This document shows positions 53,001 to 61,700 of a stretch of 64,000 nucleotides of DNA, one piece after another. Position 1 is the stretch's first letter. The number at the start of each line of letters is the position of its first letter. The notes below the pieces were generated by a model. The model worked only from the letters and a program-made list of their open reading frames with translations. It was not told the DNA's origin and did not search any database. Origin of the DNA: Bacteroidota bacterium (GTDB taxonomy: Bacteria > Bacteroidota > Bacteroidia > JACPRZ01); assembly GCA_016193485.1 (NCBI GenBank), contig JACPRZ010000043.1, forward strand, positions 201,758 to 265,757, given 5' to 3'. The translations under genes and the position numbers were made by a program.

Positions 53001-54606
53001 CGGTAATGGTAATATTTTTTGAGAGGGTAGAATCAACCCCGCAACCATTTACAATGGTTACGATTGCAGTAAAGTTTCCGGGGTAATAATATGTATGATA
53101 AAAGGATGAAGCCGTTGAACTAAGCGGGGGTGTACCATCGCCAAAGTCCCAGATATAATTTGTAAAGCCACCCCTTGTAAAGAATTGAACATCATGCCCG
53201 GTGCAGGCAATGGAATTCGTAGGGTTGGCATTAAAATAAAAACTTCCGCTGAAAGGAGCGCTACCGGAAATATTCAAGGTTTTGTAAAGTGTTGTATCCG
53301 CTCCGCAACTGTTATAAATTGTAACCGATACGGAATAAGAACCGGTATATTGGTATATATGGGAAGAGCCGGAACTGGAGCCCTGGGTAATGTACGCGGT
53401 TCCATCTCCGTAATTCCATGCGTATTGAGCATAACCGCCTGAAGCGCTTAATGTAACCCCATCGCCCGGGCAGGAAGGTGAATAGTTGGTATAAAAAGAA
53501 AGTGGACCAAAACCACCGGTGTTGACAACGTTGATTGTATTGTTTAAAACGGTATCATTACCGCAACCATTCAGAATGCGGACAGAAACAGGGTAAACAC
53601 CAAGCGAATAATAACCATGTGAAATATAATATGTAGTTGTGGTATCATCAGGAGTGCCATCACCAAACGACCAGATATAACTACTATAACCTGACGTTGC
53701 ATTGAATGATAATGTTGTATTGGGACAAACAGTTGTCCCCGGATAAATATTCAAATACTGGGAACCGGTAACCAGATTATTATTGGTAACATTAATGGTC
53801 ATAGTTGCGGTATCGGTGTAACCGCAACTGTTGGTTATGATATGTGTAACCGTATAAGTTCCTGTCGAGTCATAAGGGTGGTCAACATAGTTGGCATTGG
53901 TTGAGGTCACACTGTCTCCAAAGTCCCAGAAGTGAGTGCCATAATAGTAATTCGGATAAAACCTTATCGGATCACCGGGGCAAACATCAGGAGTTGGCGG
54001 GTTAGAATAAAAGACGGCATTGGGCTGTGCATTATTTGAAACAATTATCTGCATAACGGTAGTATCGGTGCAGTAAGCAGATCCCTGTATTAAGGTAATA
54101 TCGTAAGTACCGGGCGCTGAAAATACATGATAGGTATAATAATATGAAGAAGAACCGGAATTTCCATCGCCAAAGTCCCAGAACCATGAAGTTGCATCCC
54201 AATTACCCCAAATCTGAGTATTATCTCCCGGACAAACACTGTCCGGAGGTGCAAAATCAATACTACCAAGTACCCTGATACCCCCGTTTGAACTGGAATA
54301 GTAGCCAAGGTAGTTGCCCAAACTGTCATAAACATATAAATAGATGTAATAATAGCCCGGCTGTAAAAATGTATGGTTTAAAGATGTCGTCAAAGTATCT
54401 ACGAATATGGGAGTGCCATCGCCAAATGCCCAATCATACCGGTATGCATTTGTATCAGTTAAGGTGTTGGTGATTGTAACCTCCAGGGGGGGGCAACCGA
54501 TGACAGGAGTAGCAAAAAATCCAAACGATTGCGCTTGTGATGTGTTGGAGTTTCCAAGCAAAAGCAAGGAAACAATGATACATGAACTAATGGAATAATT
54601 TTTCAT
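47080..54606 (-). CDS. 2508-residue T9SS-secreted protein with fourteen PKD domains and thirteen SprB-like repeats
   Basis: From the ATG at 54606 (MKNYSISSCIIVSLLLLG, cleavage near SQAQ); the TTG at 54654 adds a leader that is not a signal sequence. PKD domains (WDFGDGTP; each with CPGD or CTG Cys, a HxY strand and an NxCG ending) fill residues about 30-1240. Six SprB-like repeats, the FN3-like shared module (residues about 1690-1879), seven more SprB-like repeats and a T9SS domain (NPYKKLTTLVYYLP to AIRVIELK) follow. PKD plus SprB stacks fit a long extended surface fibre. Largest gene in the window. Heads a tandem pair with the gene at 41864. C8/G8 runs occur at several places (47969, 48428, 50204, 54486). 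Confidence 0.88.
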   Translation of the reverse strand: MKNYSISSCIIVSLLLLGNSNTSQAQSFGFFATPVIGCPPLEVTITNTLTDTNAYRYDWAFGDGTPIFVDTLTTSLNHTFLQPGYYYIYLYVYDSLGNYLGYYSSSNGGIRVLGSIDFAPPDSVCPGDNTQIWGNWDATSWFWDFGDGNSGSSSYYYTYHVFSAPGTYDITLIQGSAYCTDTTVMQIIVSNNAQPNAVFYSNPPTPDVCPGDPIRFYPNYYYGTHFWDFGDSVTSTNANYVDHPYDSTGTYTVTHIITNSCGYTDTATMTINVTNNNLVTGSQYLNIYPGTTVCPNTTLSFNATSGYSSYIWSFGDGTPDDTTTTYYISHGYYSLGVYPVSVRILNGCGNDTVLNNTINVVNTGGFGPLSFYTNYSPSCPGDGVTLSASGGYAQYAWNYGDGTAYITQGSSSGSSHIYQYTGSYSVSVTIYNSCGADTTLYKTLNISGSAPFSGSFYFNANPTNSIACTGHDVQFFTRGGFTNYIWDFGDGTPPLSSTASSFYHTYYYPGNFTAIVTIVNGCGVDSTLSKNITITDSTTFPNTPSFKINGSFNSVCPNTKVLFSPPTGYSNYLWDFGDGTPLLNAPSSNQPHYYSDTGTYNITLVITNHCGFDTTLTASVVVTNNAGISSAPSVTVNPAPACTGQEISFSNNSQFPFYTWDFGDGVIDSVTNSRWAYHTYSQSGVYHYSLTYKNLCNQAKTTIGEITIDSNLPIPSYATLLINSTPACPGQEISLATVPGMLSYVWNFGDGSPLLNNTLSTVSYLFSDTGTFPVSVSLTNYCGNSALLNDTIIIGSDVGFLSDLSMTVSPVPACPGDVVNITTNSGYASYLWNFGDSTSATGASTAVHSYDSTGNYVASVTILNHCGIDTIISTPVVIDTGLTPALGRMQNSVSSACPGENISFWAENTTFNLYRWVFGDGDTVFTTGSTIEHAYDSVGNYITSLTVFNSCGNSKSNFGSILITDDIQVPQLSVLPSSNTACTGDAVQFIAGGGSSSYQYIWNFGDGITDTVIGSATSHSYSDTGTYMVQLIAINPCGNSALFDTVISITDSLTTQFASGEEWGISNGSNIAGCPGDVVLFFFRGTGNNLWDFGDGYTDVATEQFIVDQGYIITIIKHAYSDTGTYLVKFTYTNGCGISTTDSMNIIIGNNFLVNGDLLIEEPITQGGYTTCKPINFVGVGGETYFWDFGDGDTVTSINPAVSHQYLAEGNYSVTVKITNGCSNTILLSRTVNVFDVSGLTVNTAISSPVTCYNGSDGTISASASGGQSPYSYLWSDALSQTTSVAVNLIPGTYDVTVTDNIGCGVTGSVTLVNPSPIVLTDTTAPASCGNNDGSSTIYVTSGGNAPFSYLWSDFTNGQSNTTLSAGTYSVTVTDATGCTSSRIIAVNETGAPVISLSSVGTVNCYGGNNGSIGITVTGGFAPYTYNWSNGTTLEDISSLAAGTYILTLTDSTGCQSSLVAEVTQPPPVSVSFAVIGTNCGTSNGSATAIAGGGVSPYSYLWDDSQTTQTATGLPAGTFMITVTDANVCTTTGIASVSNTNAPVITSTINNATCYGLSNGSVLQSITGGTTPYQRSWSSGEQSNNIYNKPAGNYICYITDASGCITVRNYSVTQPALLTASATASTATCGNNDGTASVAVSGGTSPYSYTWTGGATTSLATALAGGNYTVTITDSKGCDTTASVPVTVTAQPHSICVVTVDSATNKNLIAWEKTPGLSTSRYYIFKEIFTNVYDTIGFVPYDSISYFIDYASAPNTKSERYKIATLDSCGNFSMLSDSHRTMLLQVNLGAQDQRNLSWQNYEGFTAPQYRIWRGTTSSNIALIDSVVSTNTAYNDWDTLAGADSLFYVVEIVHPTGCTSTLKIKTYNSSKSNTASMEAPSLGITLSMSATDVTCNTGTNGTATVIESGGTGPFSYLWNDPSSQSTQTATGLTAGNYIVTVTDSKAITAADTITITEPPVISISVSSTPDTCSSGDGTASASATGGTGGFSYAWSSGQSNSVSTGLAAATYTVTATDNSGCPFQNSVVVNALNISLAVSTTVTDATCNNSDGTATAAAGGGTGGYNYVWSNSQSADAATGLAPATYTVTATDGSGCTGTTSASVSSVNVPLNLLSTSTAVSCYGGSNGSATVLPASGVSPFTYLWDSSAGNQTNATAMGLSADTFNVTVTDSKGCFGTQSVTVTEPAQITLSVSTVTPTCGNTDGSATATAGGGTGTLTYLWSNGQSNSTATSLLVGNYTVSITDGNNCTVSATASVSDANAPVLSQSSTPVTCNGDGDGTATVGITGGSPPYTIQWDSSAGNQTTSTATGLSGGNYSIQVTDSAGCNAFSNVTVTEPASLALAVDTIIDATSPGNNDGEIQITVSGGTGAYTYLWSNSETTEDISGLSAATYSVTVTDANNCQAVYTDTVKLITGLPVASNNTILTAFPNPYKKLTTLVYYLPAESFVTVNVYNLFGMKIYELYKGPESAGIHERGFSAAAIGYAEGIYLIRLKTDFGETAIRVIELK
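48970..49535 (-). other. FN3-like shared module, copy 2
   Basis: Block equivalent to 42380-42950: CVVTVDSATNKNLIAWEKTPG, KEIFTNVYDTIGFVPYDS, RYKIATLDSCGN, YRIWRGTTSSNIALIDSV, HPTGCTSTLKIKTYNSS. It lies between SprB repeats 6 and 7. Confidence 0.7.
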
Positions 54607-54700
54607 AAGAGAAATTATTAAGAATTCTATAAAACAGTAAAAATACAAAAACAAAAAGCGGAAGATATGACCAGAAGGATGATAATTGTCAGTTATGAAG

Positions 54701-54895
54701 AAGAAGACCTTCAGGGTTTTATTAACCGGTATCTGTTTAGCGTTTTTTTGTCCTGTTGAATATTTTTAGCGCCATCCGCATGAGATTCCTCGCTACGCTC
54801 TGAATGACATGCGGTTTTTTGTGAAGTAGGGGGAATCCTATCATTTAAGGTAACAGCCACGCTAAACAAATACTATAACCTTGAAGGTCTTCTTG
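54701..54895. repeat. 195-bp element bounded by inverted arms, with a nested GAGATTCCTCGC repeat
   Basis: Arms AAGAAGACCTTCAGGGTT...TGTTTAGCGT (54701-54743) and ACGCTAAACAAAT...AACCTTGAAGGTCTTCTTG (54859-54895). Between them is GAGATTCCTCGCTACGCTC then TGAATGACATGCGG, a palindrome-like repeat I recall as widespread in bacterial genomes. The right arm ends 9 bases after the stop of the gene at 54904, so it may also work as that gene's terminator. The rest of the 297-base gap shows no gene. Confidence 0.75.
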
Positions 54896-54903
54896 TAGCG
54901 TCA

Positions 54904-57900
54904 TTACTCCATTTCAACAAGTTTCATAAACCAGATTCTGTCGTTTACATTTACTTTCAGGAGATAAATTCCGGCAGGATAACCTGACTGTTTCGCATTA
55001 AAAGTTAAATTGTAAATTCCTGACGCAAACAAACCATCTGCAAGTACGGTGATTTTCTTTCCGGTTACGGAGTACACTTCTACCACGATATATGAATTTG
55101 AATTCAGTGAAACCTGAATATTGGTTTCATCCCTGTACGGATTCGGGAAGACCATGACTGCTGCCGGTTCACCATTCATATCAAATCCGGTAATCAGTTT
55201 AACGGTATCGGTATAAACCGCCTGGCAGTTATTTGCATCCGAAACGGTAACCGTATAGGTTGCAGCAGATAAACCGGAAATATCTTCGGTGGTTTCGCTG
55301 TTGCTCCACAGGTAGGTGTAAGAACCGGTTCCACCGGTTACGGTAATATCAATAGCACCATCATTATTTCCAGGAGCATTGGCATCATCCACAACGGCAG
55401 TAATAATTATAGCGGCTGGTTCAGTAATTGTTGCGAAAATAATGCCGGTACACCCGCTAGTATCACTAACTGAAACCGAATATGTTCCCACAGGGAGTAA
55501 AAGGGCATCTTCGGCAGTATCCGCATTAGACCACAAGTAAGTCAGGGATGAAGAACCGGTAGCAGTCAGATAAATTGCACCGTCACTGTTACCATTACAA
55601 ATTACATTCGTTATGGAGTCAATGGTAATGACAGGCGCCCCGGTATTGTTTACTGCAACGGTTGAAACAACGGTACAGCCGAAAGAATCTGTCACCGTGA
55701 CAACGTAGGATCCTGCCGCAAGATTATTAATGTTGGTTGCCGTAGAACCGGTATTCCAATTATAAGTGTAAGGCGCATTTCCTCCTGAAGCAAATACAGT
55801 CGCGGTGCCGTCTGAATTGCCGCAAGCGGCATCGGTTGCCGTGACTGTTGCGGTTGGACCATAAATTTCGTTTACAATTACATTTGCGGTTGCAATACAT
55901 CCGTTAGAATCGGTAACAGTAATGTAATAAAATGATGACAGCAAATTGTTAATAACAGATTGAGTCCCTCCGTTTGACCATAAATATGTGTAAGGAGGAG
56001 TTCCACCGCTTGCCGTTGCAGTTGCAGAACCATTTGCGTTTCCGCAGGCAGCATCTGTTGCAGCGGCAGTAACAGAGGGGCCGCTAATATTGTTTACGGT
56101 TACATTTGCTGCAGCAATACACCCGCTGGAATCGGTAACGGTAACAGAGTAACTTCCTGCAAAAAGATTACCGATACTTTGTGTGGTTTCTCCGGTTGAC
56201 CAATAATATGAAAACGGGGGGGTACCCCCGGTATTATTAGCGGTTGCAGAACCATTTGAATTTCCGCACGTGGCATCAGTCACCAAGGTTGTGCTGTTGG
56301 GACCATTCAAATCATTCACTGCGGTAATTGAAGTTGAACTGCATCCATTGGCATCAGTTACAGTAACAGAATAAATTGCTGCCGGAAGATTGTTGATCGT
56401 GGATTGGCTGTCTCCGGTTGACCACAGATAGGTGTATGGAGAAGTTCCACCGCTTACCAATACTGTTGCAGAACCATCGGAATTCCCACAAGTAGATCCT
56501 GTAGGAGTCACAGCAGCGGTTATAACCGGAAATTCAGAAATTGCTATGGTTGCCGCAGCGGTGCATCCGTTTGCATCGGTTATAGTAACTTGATAAACCC
56601 CCGAATCGGATACAAAAATATCCTGTACTGTTTCTCCGGTTGACCATAAATATATGGCAGCGGTTGTTGCAGAAAGCATTATAGAATCGCCAGCGCATAT
56701 TGTTGTGGGTCCGCTGGGTGTGATAACTACAGATGGCAACGGGTTTATCATGATTATTAAAGAATCGGAAGAACTTCCTGTTCCGCACATACCTACCCCC
56801 ATGACCGTAATGGCAGCATAACCCGAAAAAGAACTATCCCAATCAATTATCGCAGTTGTTCCGCTGTCAGTTGTTGTTCCCGCACTGGGGGGGGTGATTG
56901 TCCAGATATACGATATCGCATTGGTGATGCCGGAAGTGTAATAACCGGTATCAGGACTATTAAAACATAAATTTGCGGGACCATTAGGAGTGGTTGCATT
57001 GGCGATAAGAGAATCAAGCCGTGTAATACTTCCATTGACAACCAGGGGCAATGGTGCGCCCTCGTTGAGAAGAATGTCACTGATAGTTACCGGTACCGTT
57101 TCACCGACAGACAAATCAATGGTTACCAGAAATCTTATGATAACTATAATTCCCCCATTGCTAAAACTATCACTGCCTGCTCCTGCAAAAACAAATTGAT
57201 TACCATTTATGATATTTTGCGTGTAACTCCATCCATCTGTTAATGTACCGGCAGAAACAATATTTATAGCATTCAGTTCAGGTGTTTGAAATGTGATAGT
57301 TGATTGGATGGATGAAACCGATTCTCCATTAGGTAAATTCCCGATATATAAAGGTAAATCAATTGTATCCGATAATGGGCATACAGAAGTATCGGGGATG
57401 GAAACATAGGTATCGTAGATCTGGATAATTCCGGATGTTCCGGAAGCACCGAGGGAATCTGTAACCATAACTGTAATGGCTCCACCCTGTAATGCAGTGA
57501 GCAACCCGGATAAATTTATGGAAGCAATACCGGTATCAGATGTACTCCATGAATATGGCGCTGTACCGCCACTTACACTGAATTGCAAGGTATCGCCTAC
57601 GAGTAAGATGGCAGTGTTGGGAAGAATATAAAGCGATGGAAGGGGCAGGATAGAAAAATATCCATTCACTACGGTAGCAAGAATGTCCTGATTAAAGATT
57701 ACGTTAGAAAAATTAATTGCAGTTCCTCCGGTATTTTGTGAAGAAACATTGAAGCGCACGTAAAGCAGTATTCCGCTTCCTGTCAGCGGAGTAATTCCGG
57801 CAAATGCTATATCCACCTGCCCCGGATTACCGGTATTGACTGTGGGAGCACTATAAGAAGCGAGCAAAGTGCCGGTTGTAATCACACTGACCGCAGTCAA

Positions 57901-58746
57901 AATACCCGGATCGTAACTTAACGAAAAACTGCCTGAGGTAATGTAAAGATTATTCAAAGCGGTGGTGTAAACAGGAATATCTATGGTAGATCCCTGCAGA
58001 GCCGATGTATCGCGTATGGTTAATGATAATGCGCGGATTTCAATAATCCCGTTGGTGGTATCAATTAACCCGGTGGAATCCTGCACTCTTACTTTTGTAA
58101 ATCCGTAATCCGTTGCATGGAACAGACCATTGGCATCAATCGTTGCTACGGAAGTATCTGTAACTGACCATTGGAAAGGCGTTGTTCCGCCAGTAACATT
58201 GAATTGCAGCGAATCGCCTGTAGTCAGTAAATAATTATCCGGATAAACAGTGATGGCAGGCGCTGCAATAATATTGATACTTCCATTTATTAAGTTCAAA
58301 GAAGGGACGCCTTCATTTAACATGTTATCTATCGTATCGGTAAATGCTATAACAGAATATCCGCTTTGAAGAGCATGAAACTGCACATAGAGAAATATTC
58401 CAGAACCGGTTAGCGGAACAATTCCCGCTGCTGCAACAGTAATTATTCCGGGAGAAGGAGTATTGAAAACAGGCGTTCCGAATGGCTGGCTGACGGTTCC
58501 GTTCACTATCACATTCACTGCATCCAGCAAATTGAAATCGTAGGTTAAACGGACCTGGTAAGAGTAAACTCCCTGCCCCGTCAAATTATTATCAACATAA
58601 ACAGGAATATTAAGAGTATCCTCTGCTGTTGCTGTTGTATCAGGAATTCTTAGTTGTACCTGCGCATTGGACTCCGGTGCGATACCCGTTAAAAATAAAA
58701 AGAGTATTAAGAAACCGGTTCCGATATTAAAATTGAATGGGAACAT
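54904..58746 (-). CDS. T9SS-secreted protein with three cohesin-like domains, Ig-like and SprB repeats
   Basis: 1280 residues. Signal peptide (FLILFLFLTGIAPESNAQ). Three cohesin-like modules at residues about 28-155, 242-370 and 450-580: strands IPVYVDN/DIPVYTT/LPLYIGN, LTYDFNLLDAV / LSYDPGILTAV / ITFQTPELNAI, the Gly-rich AFAGITPLTGSG type and FLYVQFHAL / LLYVRFNV. They alternate with two Big-like domains (GDSLQFNVTGGTTPFQWS). Ig-like domains, six SprB-like repeats and a T9SS domain follow (VFPNPYRDETNIQVSL to KLVEME). Cohesins bind dockerins, and the gene just upstream (23 bases) encodes a dockerin-like module plus a cohesin. I infer a surface scaffoldin-like protein; whether these cohesins bind dockerin needs testing, because the fold also serves other roles in Bacteroidota. 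Confidence 0.8.
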   Translation of the reverse strand: MFPFNFNIGTGFLILFLFLTGIAPESNAQVQLRIPDTTATAEDTLNIPVYVDNNLTGQGVYSYQVRLTYDFNLLDAVNVIVNGTVSQPFGTPVFNTPSPGIITVAAAGIVPLTGSGIFLYVQFHALQSGYSVIAFTDTIDNMLNEGVPSLNLINGSINIIAAPAITVYPDNYLLTTGDSLQFNVTGGTTPFQWSVTDTSVATIDANGLFHATDYGFTKVRVQDSTGLIDTTNGIIEIRALSLTIRDTSALQGSTIDIPVYTTALNNLYITSGSFSLSYDPGILTAVSVITTGTLLASYSAPTVNTGNPGQVDIAFAGITPLTGSGILLYVRFNVSSQNTGGTAINFSNVIFNQDILATVVNGYFSILPLPSLYILPNTAILLVGDTLQFSVSGGTAPYSWSTSDTGIASINLSGLLTALQGGAITVMVTDSLGASGTSGIIQIYDTYVSIPDTSVCPLSDTIDLPLYIGNLPNGESVSSIQSTITFQTPELNAINIVSAGTLTDGWSYTQNIINGNQFVFAGAGSDSFSNGGIIVIIRFLVTIDLSVGETVPVTISDILLNEGAPLPLVVNGSITRLDSLIANATTPNGPANLCFNSPDTGYYTSGITNAISYIWTITPPSAGTTTDSGTTAIIDWDSSFSGYAAITVMGVGMCGTGSSSDSLIIMINPLPSVVITPSGPTTICAGDSIMLSATTAAIYLWSTGETVQDIFVSDSGVYQVTITDANGCTAAATIAISEFPVITAAVTPTGSTCGNSDGSATVLVSGGTSPYTYLWSTGDSQSTINNLPAAIYSVTVTDANGCSSTSITAVNDLNGPNSTTLVTDATCGNSNGSATANNTGGTPPFSYYWSTGETTQSIGNLFAGSYSVTVTDSSGCIAAANVTVNNISGPSVTAAATDAACGNANGSATATASGGTPPYTYLWSNGGTQSVINNLLSSFYYITVTDSNGCIATANVIVNEIYGPTATVTATDAACGNSDGTATVFASGGNAPYTYNWNTGSTATNINNLAAGSYVVTVTDSFGCTVVSTVAVNNTGAPVITIDSITNVICNGNSDGAIYLTATGSSSLTYLWSNADTAEDALLLPVGTYSVSVSDTSGCTGIIFATITEPAAIIITAVVDDANAPGNNDGAIDITVTGGTGSYTYLWSNSETTEDISGLSAATYTVTVSDANNCQAVYTDTVKLITGFDMNGEPAAVMVFPNPYRDETNIQVSLNSNSYIVVEVYSVTGKKITVLADGLFASGIYNLTFNAKQSGYPAGIYLLKVNVNDRIWFMKLVEME

Positions 58747-58769
58747 CTTTAATTAACTAATCACCTTAA

Positions 58770-61700
58770 TTATCTGCCTATTATTATCTGTTGATTATTG
58801 TAAAAATCATCGCAAACGATCTTCAGAAAATAAATACCATAATCCATCCGGTTACCGTTTTTGTCTTTGCCATCCCATACAATAGAATGCACTCCGGGGT
58901 TTTGGTCTGCATCAACGAACACCAATACTTCTTTGCCAAGCAAGTCATACAATGATATTCGTACATGCTGCTGATTATTTTCAATCTGATAAGTGATGAC
59001 AGTTTGTCCTTTGGAGGGAACAGGATAAATGGACAACATGGTGGGGCCATGCGATAAATTTCCGTTTTGATTTCCATCACCGGTAATTATTGAAGAGACA
59101 GATACAATGCCGTTTATTGCAAAAGCAGTCCTGTCAGTTTCGTTGGCAAGAAAATTCAAGACGGAAACTGGCGTTGATATCATACCCTGAATATTCTGCT
59201 TTACCGAAAAGGTAAGAAAAGCGACCGTAGTATCAGAATTGAATGGGTCAGTGCCGGCAAAAGCTAATTCCACATCGCCACTGCCGCTGATGTTAAAGTA
59301 TGTTGACATTGACGACAATGCAGGTGCGAGTGAAACAAACTGCAGGTAGGCAGTATCGTATTTCAGTGTTGCTTGTATTGAAAACAGGTTTGTTACATCA
59401 GTAATGCCGACCGGAATAATAATATTGTCACCGGCAAATGCGGTGGCGCTGCCAATAACCAGGTTCGTGTTGGTTTGATCATTGTTGCCATTCTTCTGCA
59501 TCACTTCAGCCGGAAAATTATCAATTAATCCTACTACATACTGGAGTATCAGCGAAGCGTCAAATGATGTTATGCCTGAGGCACCGCTTACATCTGCTAC
59601 ACCCTGTTGAGTTGCATCTAATGTTATCAGTGACACAACATATTTCAGAACAAGCGAAGCATCATAGGCCTGCACTGTGCCGTTCAAACTTACATCTCCC
59701 ATAAGAGGATTAACCGCACCGGTGCTGTTCCATGGATCGTAATCAACAGCATCGGTAACTGATTCACCAGTACCACCCGGATTGCCTGAATGTGTGGGAC
59801 CAGAGTTATTACCCCACCAGTTATTTTCAGCATTGATGGTAAATGATTGGTCAACATTATTGACCGCATAACTCATGTTCTGGTCAAAATCGCAATAGTT
59901 GATGACGGGATTTGATGCCCCGGTGGCATATACGCCCTGGTAATTATTCGTGAAAGAGCAATATGTTATAGAAGGGCTGGCATTATTGGTAACCAAAACC
60001 CCCTGATTGCTGCCACCCCACCAATAACCATAACTTCCAAAACGGAAAATGCAATTTTTCAACCGGCAAAGAGGGTCAAGTGAAGTGTTTTCAAAAATGA
60101 GAGCCGCCCAGTCGCCCATACCCGCAGCAGTGGCAGCGCTGTCGCTGTTGGTATCGCCTCCGTAATAATCGTCTTTCCAACTTGTGAATACAATATTACT
60201 GTCTGGCGTTGCGCCTCCTTCGGCTATCAATCCTTTATTAACTGTCAGAGAACCTCCAGGTCCATAATACGGAGTATAGAATTTGCAGACAACACCCGGA
60301 TTGATGGTCAGCGTGGCGCCTGTTCCTATAATGTAGGTTGTAAACAAATATGGGATATTGGTAATTCCTCCGAAAGGACGTTTAGGAAGGGTAACATCCT
60401 GTGATAATGTTTCAGTTAATACACCAATCGCCTTATAAGTTGAACCTGAAATAATATTATTAGCCGTGGAAGCAGGATAGGAAACTAATGAAGTAAGCAG
60501 AGGTGTAAAAGTCAAATTGTTAAACGTGTTATTATCAACACCGGGATTGGACACACCATTCAGTTTAACTCCGTAGTCGGAATTTTCAAAAGTGCAGTTG
60601 GCAATGGAAGGAGAAGCGCTTGATAAACCCACACCAATATTTGCATACCGGATGACAGAATAATTTATTGTACCCGCATCATTACTTACATCGTCAAAGG
60701 CAATGTACGTGTCATCATCAATTGCCGGTTGTGTTGCATTTCCATCCTGATTCATATCGGCAGGATTACCGTAATTGTCATCACGATAATCGGTAAAGAC
60801 AACCGGATTAGAAGAGGTGCCGTTCACAACCAATTTACCATCCACTGAAAACATCATATTGTCCGTCCAGTTCAACCAGGACCAATAGCTAAAATCGCTT
60901 CCTTTAAAAACAGTACCGGCCGGAATAGTTATTGAAGTTCCGGAATTAACTTTTATAGTACCATAAACATAATAGGAAATATTATTGTAACCCGCAAAAT
61001 TTCGTTGAGGAATTGTATCGTCCTGTGAGAAAATTTCAGGCATAATGCCAAGCGCCATCCTGCCAACATTCAACACCGTATTGTTGGAAAAAGATGGATT
61101 TGCAAACATGCTCATATAAACCGGCTCGTTTGCAATATTGTACATTTCGCAATTCTGAACATCGGGATTAGCGCTTCCGAATATTCCAACAGCAGAACTG
61201 GATGATAATTCAAAGAGACAATTGTCAATAAGAACAAAAGCGTCTTTTACTTTTACCATACCCCTGTCTGATTGATTACCAAAACTTGAACAATTATAGG
61301 TAGCCGCTCCGCCATATCTTAATTCGCAATACTGCAGAATATTTAAAGAATCATCAGATGTTTCAAAAAAATCAATGCCATCCCAGTCACCTGCAACAGG
61401 TGAACTGCTGTTCCCGTCATTATTTGTATCTCCTCCTGCGGAATCATCTTTTGTAGAAGTGAAAATAACCTTTTCGCCCAAGTTGCCAAGTACCCTTAAT
61501 GCACCATGAACCTGTATTCTATCGGGTTGACCATACCAGCAAATGGTACGACCTGTTAATTTGAGCACTACGCCAGAGTCAATAGTAAGGGTTGCGTTGG
61601 AAGCAATGATCAGCCGGTCTAAAATGTAGGCAATGTTGTTGATGCCTGCGACATTTCTTTTTGAAAGCGTTGCATCGGAAGAAAGAGTTCCTTCCAATAT

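Noticed and set aside
47080..54606. Many 60-105 residue ORFs on the opposite strand of the giant genes
   Set aside because: They follow the repeat period and codon bias of the coding strand and have no independent start signals or domains.
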